Source: Reyranella soli | Lineage (GTDB): Bacteria > Pseudomonadota > Alphaproteobacteria > Reyranellales > Reyranellaceae | Length of the DNA: 64,000 nucleotides | Direction of reading: 5' to 3' | Assembly (NCBI RefSeq): GCF_007992495.1 | Contig: NZ_BKAJ01000068.1 | Coordinates: 23,692-87,691, forward strand | Shown here: positions 28,273 through 36,286 of the stretch, piece after piece | How the letters are laid out: the number at the start of each line of letters is the position of its first letter | How positions within the stretch are numbered: position 1 is the stretch's first letter | Made by a program: the position numbers and the translations under genes | Notes under the pieces: generated by a model | What the model was told of the DNA's origin: nothing | The model's database searches: none | What the model saw: only the letters and a program-made list of their open reading frames with translations

Positions 28273-29950
28273 AGACTCGCTCCTTGAACGGCTGGGCGCC
28301 GATGCGCCGATAGGTATCGACGAAGCGCTCGCCGTCGCTGCGCGCATCGAGATAGGTGTGGACCAGGGCATCGACAGCCTCGACAACCTTGTCGGCGGTC
28401 ACGGCCGGACCCAGGATCGCGCCTATCGCCGTCTTGCCAAAATCGACGTCGCCACCCAGGCTCAGCTGGTAGAGCTCGACCCCGTTCTTGTCGACGCCGA
28501 GGATGCCGATGTGGCCGACGTGATGATGGCCGCACGCGTTGATGCAGCCCGAGATCTTGATCTTGAGATCGCCGATGTCGTGCTGCCGCGCGAGCTCGGC
28601 GAAGTGGTTGGAGATGCGCTGCGCCACCGGGATCGAGCGCGCATTGGCCAGCGCGCAATAGTCCAACCCCGGGCAGGCGATGATGTCGGTGATCTTGCCG
28701 ACATTGGCTTCGGCGAAGCCCAACCGTCCCAGCGCGCGCCACACCGCCGGCAGGTCCTCGACCGCGACATGCGGCAGGACCAGGTTCTGCTCGTGGCTGA
28801 CGCGGATCTCGCCCTGGCTGTAGGCGTCGGCGATATCGGCCACGCCCTCCATCTGCACGGCGCTGGCGTCGCCCGGCGGCGCGCCGGCGGGCTTCAGCGA
28901 CGCGGTGACGATGCGGTAGCCCGCCATGCGGTGCGGCGCCACGTTGGATTTCAGCCACAACGCGAAGTCGCGATCTTCAAGCTTCAGTCCCTCGACCTCG
29001 GCCACGACGGCCGGGCGATGCGGCAGGGGCGGCGGCGCGAACTGGCGCGCGATCGCTTCGATGGTCTCGGCCGGCAGCTTCAGCGCACCGTCCTTGATCG
29101 CGGCATACTCGGCCTCGACCTCCTCGCGCATCTTCTCGGCGCCGATCTCATGCACGAGGATCTTGATGCGCGCCTTGTAGAGGTTGTCGCGGCGGCCATA
29201 GCGGTTGTAGACGCGCAGCGTCGCCTCGAGATAGGCCAAAAGCTCGTCGCGCGGCAGGAACTCACGCAGCGTCTTGCCGATCATCGGCGTGCGGCCGAGG
29301 CCGCCGCCCACGATCACCTCGAAGCCGACCTCGCCCGCCTCGTTCGCCCACAGGCGCAGGCCGATATCGTGCACGCGCACGGCGGCGCGGTCGTTGGGCG
29401 AGCCGGTGATGGCGATCTTGAACTTCCTGGGGAGGAAGCTGAATTCGGGATGCAGCGTCGACCACTGGCGCACGATCTCGCACCAGATGCGCGGATCCTC
29501 GATCTCGTCGACGGCAGCGCCGGCATAATGGTCGGCAGTGACGTTGCGGATGCAGTTGCCCGAGGTCTGGATGGCGTGCATGTCGACGTCGGCCAGGGCG
29601 GCCAGGGCGTCAGGGGCGTCCTGGAGCTTGATCCAGTTGAGCTGCAGGTTCTGGCGCGTCGTGAAGTGGCCGTAGCCGCGGTCATACTTGCGCGAGATGT
29701 CCGCGAGCTTGCGCAGCTGGCGCGACGACAGCGTGCCGTAGGGGATGGCGATGCGCAGCATGTAGGCGTGGAGCTGCAGGTAGAGCCCGTTGGTAAGACG
29801 CAGCGGCTTGAACTGCTCTTCGGTGAGCTCGCCCGCGATGCGCCGGCGCACCTGGTCACGGAACTGCTCCACGCGCTCGCCGACCAGCGCACGGTCGTAG
29901 TCGTCGTACTGGTAGAAGTGCTTCGGCTGGTAGAAATGGGTATCAGGCAT
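28259..29950 (-). CDS. cysI: Nitrite/sulfite reductase hemoprotein (CysI type)
   Basis: 563 residues with the duplicated ferredoxin-like plus siroheme domains. LRLTNGLYLQLHAYMLRIAI and YGHFTTRQNLQLNW open the first half. The coupled siroheme-[4Fe-4S] ligands are CPGLDYC and GCINACGHHHVG, giving four Cys. The enzyme reduces sulfite to sulfide, or nitrite to ammonia, by six electrons in the cytoplasm; the cysG and DUF934 neighbours favour sulfite. The ATG at 29950 (MPDTHFYQP) overlaps the DUF2849 stop and is preferred to an ATG seven codons earlier. Confidence 0.92.
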   Translation of the reverse strand: MPDTHFYQPKHFYQYDDYDRALVGERVEQFRDQVRRRIAGELTEEQFKPLRLTNGLYLQLHAYMLRIAIPYGTLSSRQLRKLADISRKYDRGYGHFTTRQNLQLNWIKLQDAPDALAALADVDMHAIQTSGNCIRNVTADHYAGAAVDEIEDPRIWCEIVRQWSTLHPEFSFLPRKFKIAITGSPNDRAAVRVHDIGLRLWANEAGEVGFEVIVGGGLGRTPMIGKTLREFLPRDELLAYLEATLRVYNRYGRRDNLYKARIKILVHEIGAEKMREEVEAEYAAIKDGALKLPAETIEAIARQFAPPPLPHRPAVVAEVEGLKLEDRDFALWLKSNVAPHRMAGYRIVTASLKPAGAPPGDASAVQMEGVADIADAYSQGEIRVSHEQNLVLPHVAVEDLPAVWRALGRLGFAEANVGKITDIIACPGLDYCALANARSIPVAQRISNHFAELARQHDIGDLKIKISGCINACGHHHVGHIGILGVDKNGVELYQLSLGGDVDFGKTAIGAILGPAVTADKVVEAVDALVHTYLDARSDGERFVDTYRRIGAQPFKERVYAAV

Positions 29951-30257
29951 AACGCACCGCATCGGCGGCAATGGCGTCGAAGGTGAGGCCCGAGACGCGG
30001 ATCTTCTCGCGCAGACTGATCGGTTCGAAGCGGCCGTCGTCGTCCTCGATCACCGCCACCAGGAAGGGATCGATCACGTCGAAGGCCTCGGCGCGGGCGC
30101 GCTCCAGCAGGATCTCGCCGGCCCGCTTGTCGCGCGCCACCGCGGCGAGCTCGAACCGCGTCGTCCACTGGCCCGCATCGTCGAGGAACACCACGACGCC
30201 GTCGACCAGGCGGTTGGCGGACGCGACCGACAGGTCACCGCTGAGATTCTTCGCCAT
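29943..30257 (-). CDS. DUF2849 protein of the sulfite reductase operon
   Basis: 104 residues: GDLSVASANRLVDGVVVFLD, then DKRAGEILLERARAEAFDVI and DPFLVAVIEDDDGRFEPISL and REKIRVSGLTFD. This is the DUF2849 pattern that sits between cysG and cysI in many Alphaproteobacteria. It is a small soluble accessory protein of unproven role. Start and stop both overlap their neighbours, so the four-gene block is one operon. Confidence 0.88.
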   Translation of the reverse strand: MAKNLSGDLSVASANRLVDGVVVFLDDAGQWTTRFELAAVARDKRAGEILLERARAEAFDVIDPFLVAVIEDDDGRFEPISLREKIRVSGLTFDAIAADAVRYA

Positions 30258-31594
30258 CAGGACACCTTTGCCAAAGACGGTTGTTCGGCAGCGGCCAATG
30301 CGGCCACCTCGCCGACGATGATGAGGCTGGGACCGGCGTCGTCGCGGGTATGAGAGGCCGCGAGCCGCGTCAGGTCGGAGAGACGACCGGTGGAAACACG
30401 TTCGTCAGGCCGCGTGCCGTTCTCGACAATGGCGACCGGCGTTGCCGGATCAGCACCCGCGTTCAGCAGGCGATCGCGCACCGAAGCCGCCTCCGAGGCG
30501 CCCATGTAGATGGCAAGCGTGTGGCCCTGCGCGGCCAGTGCCGGCCACGTTGCTTCGCGGCTGCCGTCAGCGCTGTGGCCCGAGACGAAGGTGACGGCCG
30601 AAGCGAGCCTGCGATGGGTGAGCGGAATGCCGACCGACGCGGCGCAGCCCAGGGCGGCGGTGATGCCCGGCACGACCGCGACCGGCAGGCCCGCCTCGCG
30701 CAGGGCCTCCAGCTCCTCGCCGCCGCGGCCGAACACGAACGGATCGCCCGCCTTCAGGCGCACCACCGTCTGGCCGGCGCGCACGCGGCGGACCAACTCG
30801 GCGTTGATCTCGTCCTGCGTCCAGCGCGCAAAGCCCTTGCGCTTGCCGACGGCCAGAAGCTCGGCGTCGCGACGGGCGCGCGCCAGAACAGCCGGCGGCA
30901 CGAGGTCATCGTGCAAGATGGCATCGGCTTCGCGCAGGAGCTGCGCCGCCTTCAAGGTCAGGAGATCGGGATCGCCGGGGCCGGCGCCGATGATATGGGC
31001 GATGCCCACCGGCGCCAGCCGGCGGCGGGCGTCGTCGAGCTCGCTCAGCGCGGCGCGGCGGGCGGCGGCATCGTCGCCGGCCAGGGCCAGGAGGGCCGCC
31101 GGGCCCTCGACCAGCCGGCGCCAGAAGGTGCGGCGGCGGGCGGGGTCGACGATCAGGGCGTTCGCCTGGGCGCGGAAGGTCGACGCGAGCTTGGCGAGGC
31201 TGCCGATGCGCTCGGGCAGCACCGCCTCGATGCGGCCGCGCAGCGTCGCCGCCAAGGTCGGCGAGGCCCCGCCGGTCGAGATCGCCACCACGACGTCGTC
31301 ACGATCGACGATCGCCGGCAGGATGAAATCGCAGAGCGCCGGACGGTCGGCCACGTTCACCGGTACGCCGAGCGACTTGGCGACGCGCTGGGCCACCGTG
31401 TCGTGCTCAAGATCGCCGGTGGCAATGAAGACGGCGGCCGCGCCACGCAGATCATCAACGCGGATGTCGGCAAGCTGGCGCACCGCGGCGCCGGCCGAGC
31501 GCGCCAGGGCCGCACGACGGTCGGCGGCAGGCCCCTCGCCCACCACCACGACCTTGCGGCCTGAAAGATTGAAGAACAACGGCAGGTGCTTCAC
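30257..31594 (-). CDS. cysG: Siroheme synthase (precorrin-2 dehydrogenase/ferrochelatase plus uroporphyrinogen-III methyltransferase)
   Basis: 445 residues. The N-terminal NAD-binding domain reads HLPLFFNLSGRKVVVVGEG, and the C-terminal SUMT domain has GAGPGDPDLLTLKAAQLL, DALV-type HDDLVPPAVLARAR, RLKAGDPFVFGRGGEE and GVTAALG-like PGITAALGCAA. It makes siroheme for the sulfite reductase downstream. The start is a GTG at 31594 that overlaps the stop of a tiny upstream frame as GTGA; the longer open frame upstream is not family-like. Confidence 0.9.
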   Translation of the reverse strand: MKHLPLFFNLSGRKVVVVGEGPAADRRAALARSAGAAVRQLADIRVDDLRGAAAVFIATGDLEHDTVAQRVAKSLGVPVNVADRPALCDFILPAIVDRDDVVVAISTGGASPTLAATLRGRIEAVLPERIGSLAKLASTFRAQANALIVDPARRRTFWRRLVEGPAALLALAGDDAAARRAALSELDDARRRLAPVGIAHIIGAGPGDPDLLTLKAAQLLREADAILHDDLVPPAVLARARRDAELLAVGKRKGFARWTQDEINAELVRRVRAGQTVVRLKAGDPFVFGRGGEELEALREAGLPVAVVPGITAALGCAASVGIPLTHRRLASAVTFVSGHSADGSREATWPALAAQGHTLAIYMGASEAASVRDRLLNAGADPATPVAIVENGTRPDERVSTGRLSDLTRLAASHTRDDAGPSLIIVGEVAALAAAEQPSLAKVS

Positions 31595-31701
31595 AACACG
31601 GCGACCCGCAGCAGCACGTGGAACCCCAGCAGGGCCGCCGCCTGGCTGGCGGCGAACACCCAGGGTCTTGCTCCCGGAAAACGCTCGAAAAACTGGGACA
31701 T
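31591..31701 (-). CDS. 36-residue membrane peptide coupled to cysG
   Basis: A short frame begins at an ATG (31701) with GGAG eight bases upstream and stops inside the cysG GTG start. It encodes MSQFFERFPGARPWVFAASQ followed by a hydrophobic AAALLGFHVLLRVAV end, so it has one probable membrane span. The good ribosome binding site and the GTGA overlap suggest that its translation helps start cysG, which has no strong site of its own. A leader peptide is an alternative. Confidence 0.5.
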   Translation of the reverse strand: MSQFFERFPGARPWVFAASQAAALLGFHVLLRVAVL

Positions 31702-31833
31702 ACGCGGGACTCCGGCTGATCCTTCCGATCTGGCGTGTCTTCGCATATTCGCCATGACTTGAATTACCGAAGGTCCCGCGGGACGGAGCATTTCTTGCCA
31801 CCGGGTGGCCCACGGAAGAAATTTTTCCTCCCC

Positions 31834-31861
31834 CTTGACGGTCCGCGGACCCTCCCTAAAT
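31834..31861 (+). promoter_or_regulatory. Candidate sigma-32 heat-shock promoter of the Hsp20 gene
   Basis: CTTGAC (31834-31839) and CCCTAAAT (31854-31861) are 14 bases apart, close to the CTTGAA-N13/14-CCCCAT pattern used by RpoH. It lies about 70 bases ahead of the Hsp20 start, leaving room for a thermometer in the leader. Confidence 0.5.
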
Positions 31862-31930
31862 CAACGTCGTTCCCCGTGCCCATCCCGGGGCGGGGACATC
31901 AAACACATCGCTCATTGGAGGATGATGAAC
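31862..31930 (+). promoter_or_regulatory. ROSE-like RNA thermometer in the Hsp20 leader
   Basis: The leader contains a GC-rich hairpin (CCCCGTGCCCATCCCGGGG, about 31875-31893) and, just before the start, ATCGCTCATTGGAGGATG. The UCGCU at about 31910-31914 can pair with the GGAGG ribosome binding site at 31917-31921 in a short imperfect helix, the defining feature of ROSE elements. At low temperature this would hide the site, and warming would free it. Confidence 0.55.
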
Positions 31931-32374
31931 ATGCGAACCTTCGATTATTCCCCGTTCTATCGCGCCACCGTCGGCTTCGACCGGGTCTTCGACCTGCTCG
32001 ATTCGGTGGCCAGCCAGTCCGGCTCCAACGGTTATCCGCCGTACAACATCGAAAAGTCGGGCGACAACGCCTACAAGATCGTGATGGCGGTGGCGGGCTT
32101 CGCCGAGGCCGAGCTGAACGTGACCCAGAAGGAGAACGAGCTCCTGGTCACCGGCCAGACCGCGCAGAACGGCCAGGACGAGAAGCAGTATCTCTATCGC
32201 GGCATCGCCGGCCGTAACTTCGAGCGCCGCTTCCAGCTCGCCGACCATGTGAAGGTCGTGGGTGCGAAGCTTGCCAACGGCCTGTTGACGATCGAGCTGC
32301 AGCGCGAGATCCCGGAGGAGAAGAAGCCCCGTGCGATCCCCGTCGAGGCTGCCAAGCCGGCTCTGACGCACTAA
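31931..32374 (+). CDS. Small heat-shock protein, Hsp20/IbpA family
   Basis: 147 residues with a central alpha-crystallin domain: YPPYNIEKSGDNAYKIVMAV, ELLVTGQ, YRGIAGRNFERRFQLADHVK and the A-x-NGLLTIELQRE block. The C-terminal anchoring motif is AIPVE. It is an ATP-independent holdase that keeps heat-denatured proteins soluble as large oligomers. The ATG at 31931 was chosen because GGAGG lies nine bases upstream; ATGs at 31922 and 31925 are too close to it. Control is probably by a heat-shock promoter plus RNA thermometer. Confidence 0.93.
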   Translation: MRTFDYSPFYRATVGFDRVFDLLDSVASQSGSNGYPPYNIEKSGDNAYKIVMAVAGFAEAELNVTQKENELLVTGQTAQNGQDEKQYLYRGIAGRNFERRFQLADHVKVVGAKLANGLLTIELQREIPEEKKPRAIPVEAAKPALTH

Positions 32375-32397
32375 CCGTCAAGCTCCTGTGTGGAGAA

Positions 32398-32426
32398 GGC
32401 GCTGCGGGCAACCGCAGCGCCTTTTT
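32398..32426 (+). terminator. Rho-independent terminator after the Hsp20 gene
   Basis: A perfect 10-bp stem (GGCGCTGCGG paired with CCGCAGCGCC) with a GCAA loop is followed by five T (32422-32426). It is placed 23 bases after the Hsp20 stop. Confidence 0.88.
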
Positions 32427-32463
32427 CGTTGCGGCCGTTCCGGGCGGGCCGGACAATGCCGCC

Positions 32464-33003
32464 ATGACCCTATCCGCCCAGCTCACCCACTTCGGCATCC
32501 ACACGACGGATCTCGACCGCATGGTCGACTTCTACACGCGCGTCATGGGGTTCGTGATCAGCGACCGGGGCGTCGGCCGCTCGGGCGCGCGCGTGGTGTT
32601 CATGACCCAGAACCCCGAATGCCATCACCAGTTCGTGCTGTTCGACGGCAAGCCGACCGACCTGCCCTACAATCCGGTGAACCAGATATCCTACCGGCTC
32701 GATTCGCTCGACACGCTCAAGGATTACCGCCGGGCGCTGGTCAGGGAAGGCATCACCGAGCACCGCGTCACCGACCATGGCAACGCCTGGGCGCTCTACT
32801 TCAAGGACCCCGAGGGCAATCCCGTCGAGCTCTATGTCGATTCGCCCTTTTACACGCCGCAGCCCTGCGGCGAGCCGCTCGACCTCGACCTGTCGAACGA
32901 CGAGATCCTGCGGCGCACCGAAGCTATGTGCCGCAGCCGGCCGCGCTTCATGAGCCGCGAGGCGTGGATGCAGGGCATCCAGGAGAAGCTCGACGCACGA
33001 TAG
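32464..33003 (+). CDS. VOC-superfamily protein (extradiol dioxygenase-like)
   Basis: 179 residues with one vicinal-oxygen-chelate domain: LTHFGIHTTDLDRMVDFYTR supplies the first metal His, HHQFVLFDG the second, and DPEGNPVELYVD the Glu ligand, so a divalent metal site is complete. A helical tail after residue 135 (EILRRTEAMCRSRPRFMSRE) is seen in catechol 2,3-dioxygenase-like proteins of catabolic operons. It faces the large minus-strand catabolic cluster across a repeat and may belong to it. Confidence 0.83.
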   Translation: MTLSAQLTHFGIHTTDLDRMVDFYTRVMGFVISDRGVGRSGARVVFMTQNPECHHQFVLFDGKPTDLPYNPVNQISYRLDSLDTLKDYRRALVREGITEHRVTDHGNAWALYFKDPEGNPVELYVDSPFYTPQPCGEPLDLDLSNDEILRRTEAMCRSRPRFMSREAWMQGIQEKLDAR

Positions 33004-33134
33004 CTCTTCCTCCCTGCGCGCAGCGCGGGGAGGTGTCCGCGAAGCGGACGGAGGGGTCACGGGCATCACCGTTGGTGCTCATGCCCCCTCTGGCCCTTCG
33101 GGCCACCTCCCCACGCGGAGCGTGGGGAGGAAGC
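33004..33134. repeat. Palindromic intergenic repeat (AGCTCTTCCTCC ends)
   Basis: The element begins CTCTTCCTCCCTGCGCGCAG and ends with the inverted GCGTGGGGAGGAAGCTCT. Inside are GTCCGCGAAGCGGAC and GGCCCTTCGGGCC stem-loops and a GCATCACCGTTGGTGC hairpin. It fills the gap between two convergent genes and probably ends both transcripts. It differs in sequence from the other repeat types in the window. Confidence 0.75.
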
Positions 33135-33135
33135 T

Positions 33136-34068
33136 CTATTTCGCTGCGTACTTGCCGCCGGTCTGCGGCGTGTGCGGGCCCTCGCCGCCCTTGTCCTTGT
33201 GCTGCGAGCGCGTGGTGCGGGCCCAGGTGCGCTTCAGCTCGTCCTTCACGTTGAACTTGAGCGTGCCGACCTTCTCGACGGTGAGCTCGATCTTGTCGCC
33301 GTCCATGAAGGAGTTCAGGCCGCGATGGTTGGTGCCGGTGGCCAGGATGTCACCGGGATTGAGCGTGTGGATCGAGCTCGCCCATTCGATGCAGCGCGGA
33401 ATGTTGTGCGCCATGTCGTTGGTGTTGAACTTCTGCATCACCTGGCCGTTGTTGGTGAGGGTGATGTTGAGGTTCTGCGGATCGGCGATCTCGTCGGCGG
33501 TGACGATCCACGGGCCGATCGGCGCGAAGGTGTCGCGCGACTTCATCTGGAAGAAGACGTTGCCCGGCGGCGGCAGGCCGCGCGCCGAGCCGTCGATGAA
33601 GCAGGTGTAGCCGAAGATGTGGCTCATGGCGTCGGCCTGGCTGACACGCGTCGCGGGCTTGCCCATCACCAGGGCAAGCTCGGCCTCGCCCTCGAAGATG
33701 CTGGCCGGCACATCGGGCAGCACCATGGTGTCGCCCTCGCCGATCACCGCCGAGGCCGCCTTGTGGAAGGCATTGATCTGCGGCCTCTCCTTGAGCGTGC
33801 CGTCCTCCATGTAGTTCACCGCCATGCAGACGATGTTGCCGGGCTTCGGCACCGGTGGGCGCAGACGCACGTCCTTCAAGGGCACGCCCTTGCCATCGGC
33901 TGCGGCCTTCTCGACCTTGGCCTTGTGGCTGTCCCACTTGGCGATCAGGCCGATGATCAGGTCGCGTGTGTCGATATGCGGGATGTCCTTCACCGCGTCG
34001 GTGACGTCGACGACCGTATCGCCCTTGATGACACCGAGCCGGTAGTCGTTGAAATAGCAGATCTTCAC
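33136..34068 (-). CDS. Fumarylacetoacetate hydrolase (FAH) family protein
   Basis: 310 residues. The FAH fold is shown by PGNIVCMAVNYMEDG, the metal-binding FEGEAELALVMGKPA with two Glu, a later Asp in CFIDGSARG, and TNNGQVMQKFNTNDMAHN, followed by LNPGDILATGT. Such enzymes hydrolyse or isomerise 2-oxo acids made by ring cleavage. The GTG start at 34068 follows GGGAGAA and overlaps the upstream stop as GTGA. It is the last gene of the catabolic cluster. Confidence 0.88.
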   Translation of the reverse strand: MKICYFNDYRLGVIKGDTVVDVTDAVKDIPHIDTRDLIIGLIAKWDSHKAKVEKAAADGKGVPLKDVRLRPPVPKPGNIVCMAVNYMEDGTLKERPQINAFHKAASAVIGEGDTMVLPDVPASIFEGEAELALVMGKPATRVSQADAMSHIFGYTCFIDGSARGLPPPGNVFFQMKSRDTFAPIGPWIVTADEIADPQNLNITLTNNGQVMQKFNTNDMAHNIPRCIEWASSIHTLNPGDILATGTNHRGLNSFMDGDKIELTVEKVGTLKFNVKDELKRTWARTTRSQHKDKGGEGPHTPQTGGKYAAK

Positions 34069-34400
34069 TTCTGTTCTCCCTCGAACACTTTCTTGGCGAC
34101 ATTGGCCGCCGACATGGCGACCGGCCATCCGCCGTAGAAGGCGAGATGGGTGATGAGCTCGAGCAGCTCCTCCTTCTTCACGCCGTTGTTGATGGCGCGC
34201 TGGAAGTGGCCGACCTGCTGCTCGGTGCGGTTCAGCGCCACCAGGGCGGCGCAGGTGATCAGGCTGCGGTCACGCTTGGAGAGGCCCGGCCTCTCCCAGA
34301 CATCGCCAAACAGCACGTTGTCGGTCAGGTCGACGAGCTTGGGCGCAAAGGCACGCAGCGCGTCGCGGGCAGCCGACGAATCGGCGGGTCGCTTGGACAT
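34065..34400 (-). CDS. Carboxymuconolactone decarboxylase (CMD)-family protein
   Basis: 111 residues, all-helical CMD fold: DNVLFGDVWERPGLSKRDRS, LITCAALVALNRTEQQVGHF, and KKEELLELITHLAFYGGWPV ending AANVAKKVFEGE. The AhpD-type CxxC motif is absent, so it belongs to the decarboxylase-like branch rather than the peroxidase branch. In beta-ketoadipate pathways the homologue decarboxylates a lactone; here the exact step is open. Confidence 0.87.
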   Translation of the reverse strand: MSKRPADSSAARDALRAFAPKLVDLTDNVLFGDVWERPGLSKRDRSLITCAALVALNRTEQQVGHFQRAINNGVKKEELLELITHLAFYGGWPVAMSAANVAKKVFEGEQK

Positions 34401-34434
34401 GGTTCTTCCCTCCTCCTCTACTGAAAACTCTTGA

Positions 34435-35382
34435 TCAGGGGCTGGCGTGGCCGATGAAGCGCTCCGGCGGCCGCTCGCCCCACTGCGACTGGAAGCCCTC
34501 CTCCACGCTCAGCAGATGGCCGCCATTGGCCGCGTTGAGGCGATCGGTATCGGCCCAGCGCTCGTGCACGCGGCCCCACGGGTCGGACCAGTAGTCGTAG
34601 ACCTGGCTGCCCAGCAGGTGGCGGCCGATGCCCCACATGTGCTCGTACTTGCCGACATTCTTGATGTGCTCGTGATCCTGGAACACGGCGTCGATGTCCT
34701 GCGCCTCGTATGAGACGTGGTTGAGGCCCGTCTTCTCGTTGTGCACGCAGAACAGCACGTGATGATCGACGTACTCGTCGCCGCGATCGAGCCGGCTGAA
34801 GGCGCCGATCACGTTCTCCTTGTCGCCGGCATAGACGTCGTCCGAGCGGATCATGCCCAGTGTCTCGCGGAACCAGGTCACGGTCTCCTTGACCTTGGGC
34901 GTCGACAGCACGCCATGGCCGATGCGCTGGATCATGGTCGGCGACTTGGAGAGCCGCATCAGCCGGCCCTTGCGGCGCAGCGGATCGCTACCGGTGTTGA
35001 CCGGATCGCGCTCGACCTTGGTCGCCGGCACGGTCGACATGCCGTGGATGACCTCGATCTGGTAGCCGTTGGGCTCCTTCAGCCGCACGCGCTTGCCGCC
35101 GCCCGGCTCGTTCAGCGTCTCGATACCCGACGCGCCCGGCAGCTTGGCCAGCCGCTTCAGGTCATCCTCGCTCGCCGCGTGATAGGCGAAGCCGATGAAC
35201 TTGGTGCCGCCCTTGTGGACGGCATGCAGATGGTGATGCCCGTCGGCGCCGCGCATGTAGAGCGCGTCGGACGTGCGCTCGGCCCGCACCAGGCCGAAAT
35301 GGGTGAGAAACTCCTCCATCTCGTCGAGGTCCGGTGCCTCCATGCGCGGGAAGGCGAACTCGGCAGCTTTGATTGCGACCAT
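34435..35382 (-). CDS. Two-domain VOC protein, extradiol ring-cleavage dioxygenase-like
   Basis: 315 residues with two VOC modules. The first (FAFPRMEAPDLDEMEEFLTH to GYQIEVIHG) is shorter. The second has RIGHGVLSTPKVKETVTWFR, HHVLFCVHNEKTGLNHVSYE and VYDYWSDPWGRVHERWADTD. The duplicated fold and RIGHGV start match catechol 2,3-dioxygenase-type proteins, where the C-terminal module holds Fe(II). GGAGG lies before the ATG at 35382. It sits between two FAH-family genes, as expected for a meta-cleavage route. Confidence 0.85.
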   Translation of the reverse strand: MVAIKAAEFAFPRMEAPDLDEMEEFLTHFGLVRAERTSDALYMRGADGHHHLHAVHKGGTKFIGFAYHAASEDDLKRLAKLPGASGIETLNEPGGGKRVRLKEPNGYQIEVIHGMSTVPATKVERDPVNTGSDPLRRKGRLMRLSKSPTMIQRIGHGVLSTPKVKETVTWFRETLGMIRSDDVYAGDKENVIGAFSRLDRGDEYVDHHVLFCVHNEKTGLNHVSYEAQDIDAVFQDHEHIKNVGKYEHMWGIGRHLLGSQVYDYWSDPWGRVHERWADTDRLNAANGGHLLSVEEGFQSQWGERPPERFIGHASP

Positions 35383-35399
35383 GATTTCCTCCAGTCTTC

Positions 35400-36272
35400 T
35401 CAAGCCATCGTCTTGAACTTGTCGGGCAGGCGTTCCTCGTTGCCAAGCGCCACGCGGCGCACACCGTCGCTGTCGGGGCTGGCCGGGAAGCCCACCGCGT
35501 TGCGCGGCGCGGGCACCTCGACCACCTTGTTGGACAGGCGGCCGACGCCGGTCACCTCGACATCGATCGTATCGCCTGCCTCGAGCGGGCGCGAGTTGGC
35601 AGGCGTACCGGTGAGCAAAATGTCACCGGGCAGGAAGGTCATGTGCCGCGCCAGGTCGGCGATCAGGTAGCCGCAGTCGAAGATCTGTTCGCTGATCGCG
35701 CCTTCCTGCACCATCTTGCCGTTCTTGTAGGAACGCAGGGTCGACTTCGTGACATCGACGCCCGAGACCAGGCCCGGCCCGATCGGGCAGAAGCCGTCCA
35801 TGCCCTTCACCCGCAGCATCGAGCCCGAGTCGGTGTCGCGGAAGTCGTGGCAGCCGAAGTCGTTGGAGGGCGCGAAGCCCGCGATGCAGTCCCACGCCTC
35901 CTCGCGCGACACGTTGCGCGTGACCTTGCCGAACACGACGGCCATCTCGCCCTCGTAGTTCACGTACTTGTAGCCCTTGGGCTTGATCAGCTCGCCCTTA
36001 TGGGCGTTGAGCGCGGTCAGCGGCTTCTGGAAGTAGGTCGGCGACTTGGGCGGCGTGCGGCTGTTGTTGAACTCGTAGTAGCGCGAGATGTAGTTCACGT
36101 GCACGCAGATGATCTTGGTCGGCGTGCAGGGTGGCAGGTGCACGACCTCGTCCTCGCCGCAGGTGCGGCCGTCCGAGAACACGATGCGGCCGTCCTTGAA
36201 CTCGACCCAGTACTCGCTGCCATCCTTGACCACATGCCGCACTTCCTTGCGCGGACCTTCCAGAACGCTCAT
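35400..36272 (-). CDS. FAH-family hydrolase/isomerase (HpaG-like)
   Basis: 290 residues, a second FAH-family enzyme. It has TKIICVHVNYISRYYEFNNS, the metal-binding NYEGEMAVVFGKVTRNV, CHDFRDTDSGSMLRVKGMDG, FCPIGPGLVS and LPGDILLTGTPANSRP. The pattern resembles 2-hydroxyhepta-2,4-diene-1,7-dioate isomerase and related hydratases. Having two paralogues with the VOC dioxygenase suggests two successive steps on the cleavage product. Confidence 0.87.
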   Translation of the reverse strand: MSVLEGPRKEVRHVVKDGSEYWVEFKDGRIVFSDGRTCGEDEVVHLPPCTPTKIICVHVNYISRYYEFNNSRTPPKSPTYFQKPLTALNAHKGELIKPKGYKYVNYEGEMAVVFGKVTRNVSREEAWDCIAGFAPSNDFGCHDFRDTDSGSMLRVKGMDGFCPIGPGLVSGVDVTKSTLRSYKNGKMVQEGAISEQIFDCGYLIADLARHMTFLPGDILLTGTPANSRPLEAGDTIDVEVTGVGRLSNKVVEVPAPRNAVGFPASPDSDGVRRVALGNEERLPDKFKTMA

Positions 36273-36286
36273 CTACTTCGTCTCCT

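Noticed and set aside
34065..34400. AhpD-type alkylhydroperoxidase
   Set aside because: The fold matches the CMD family but the CxxC active-site motif is missing.
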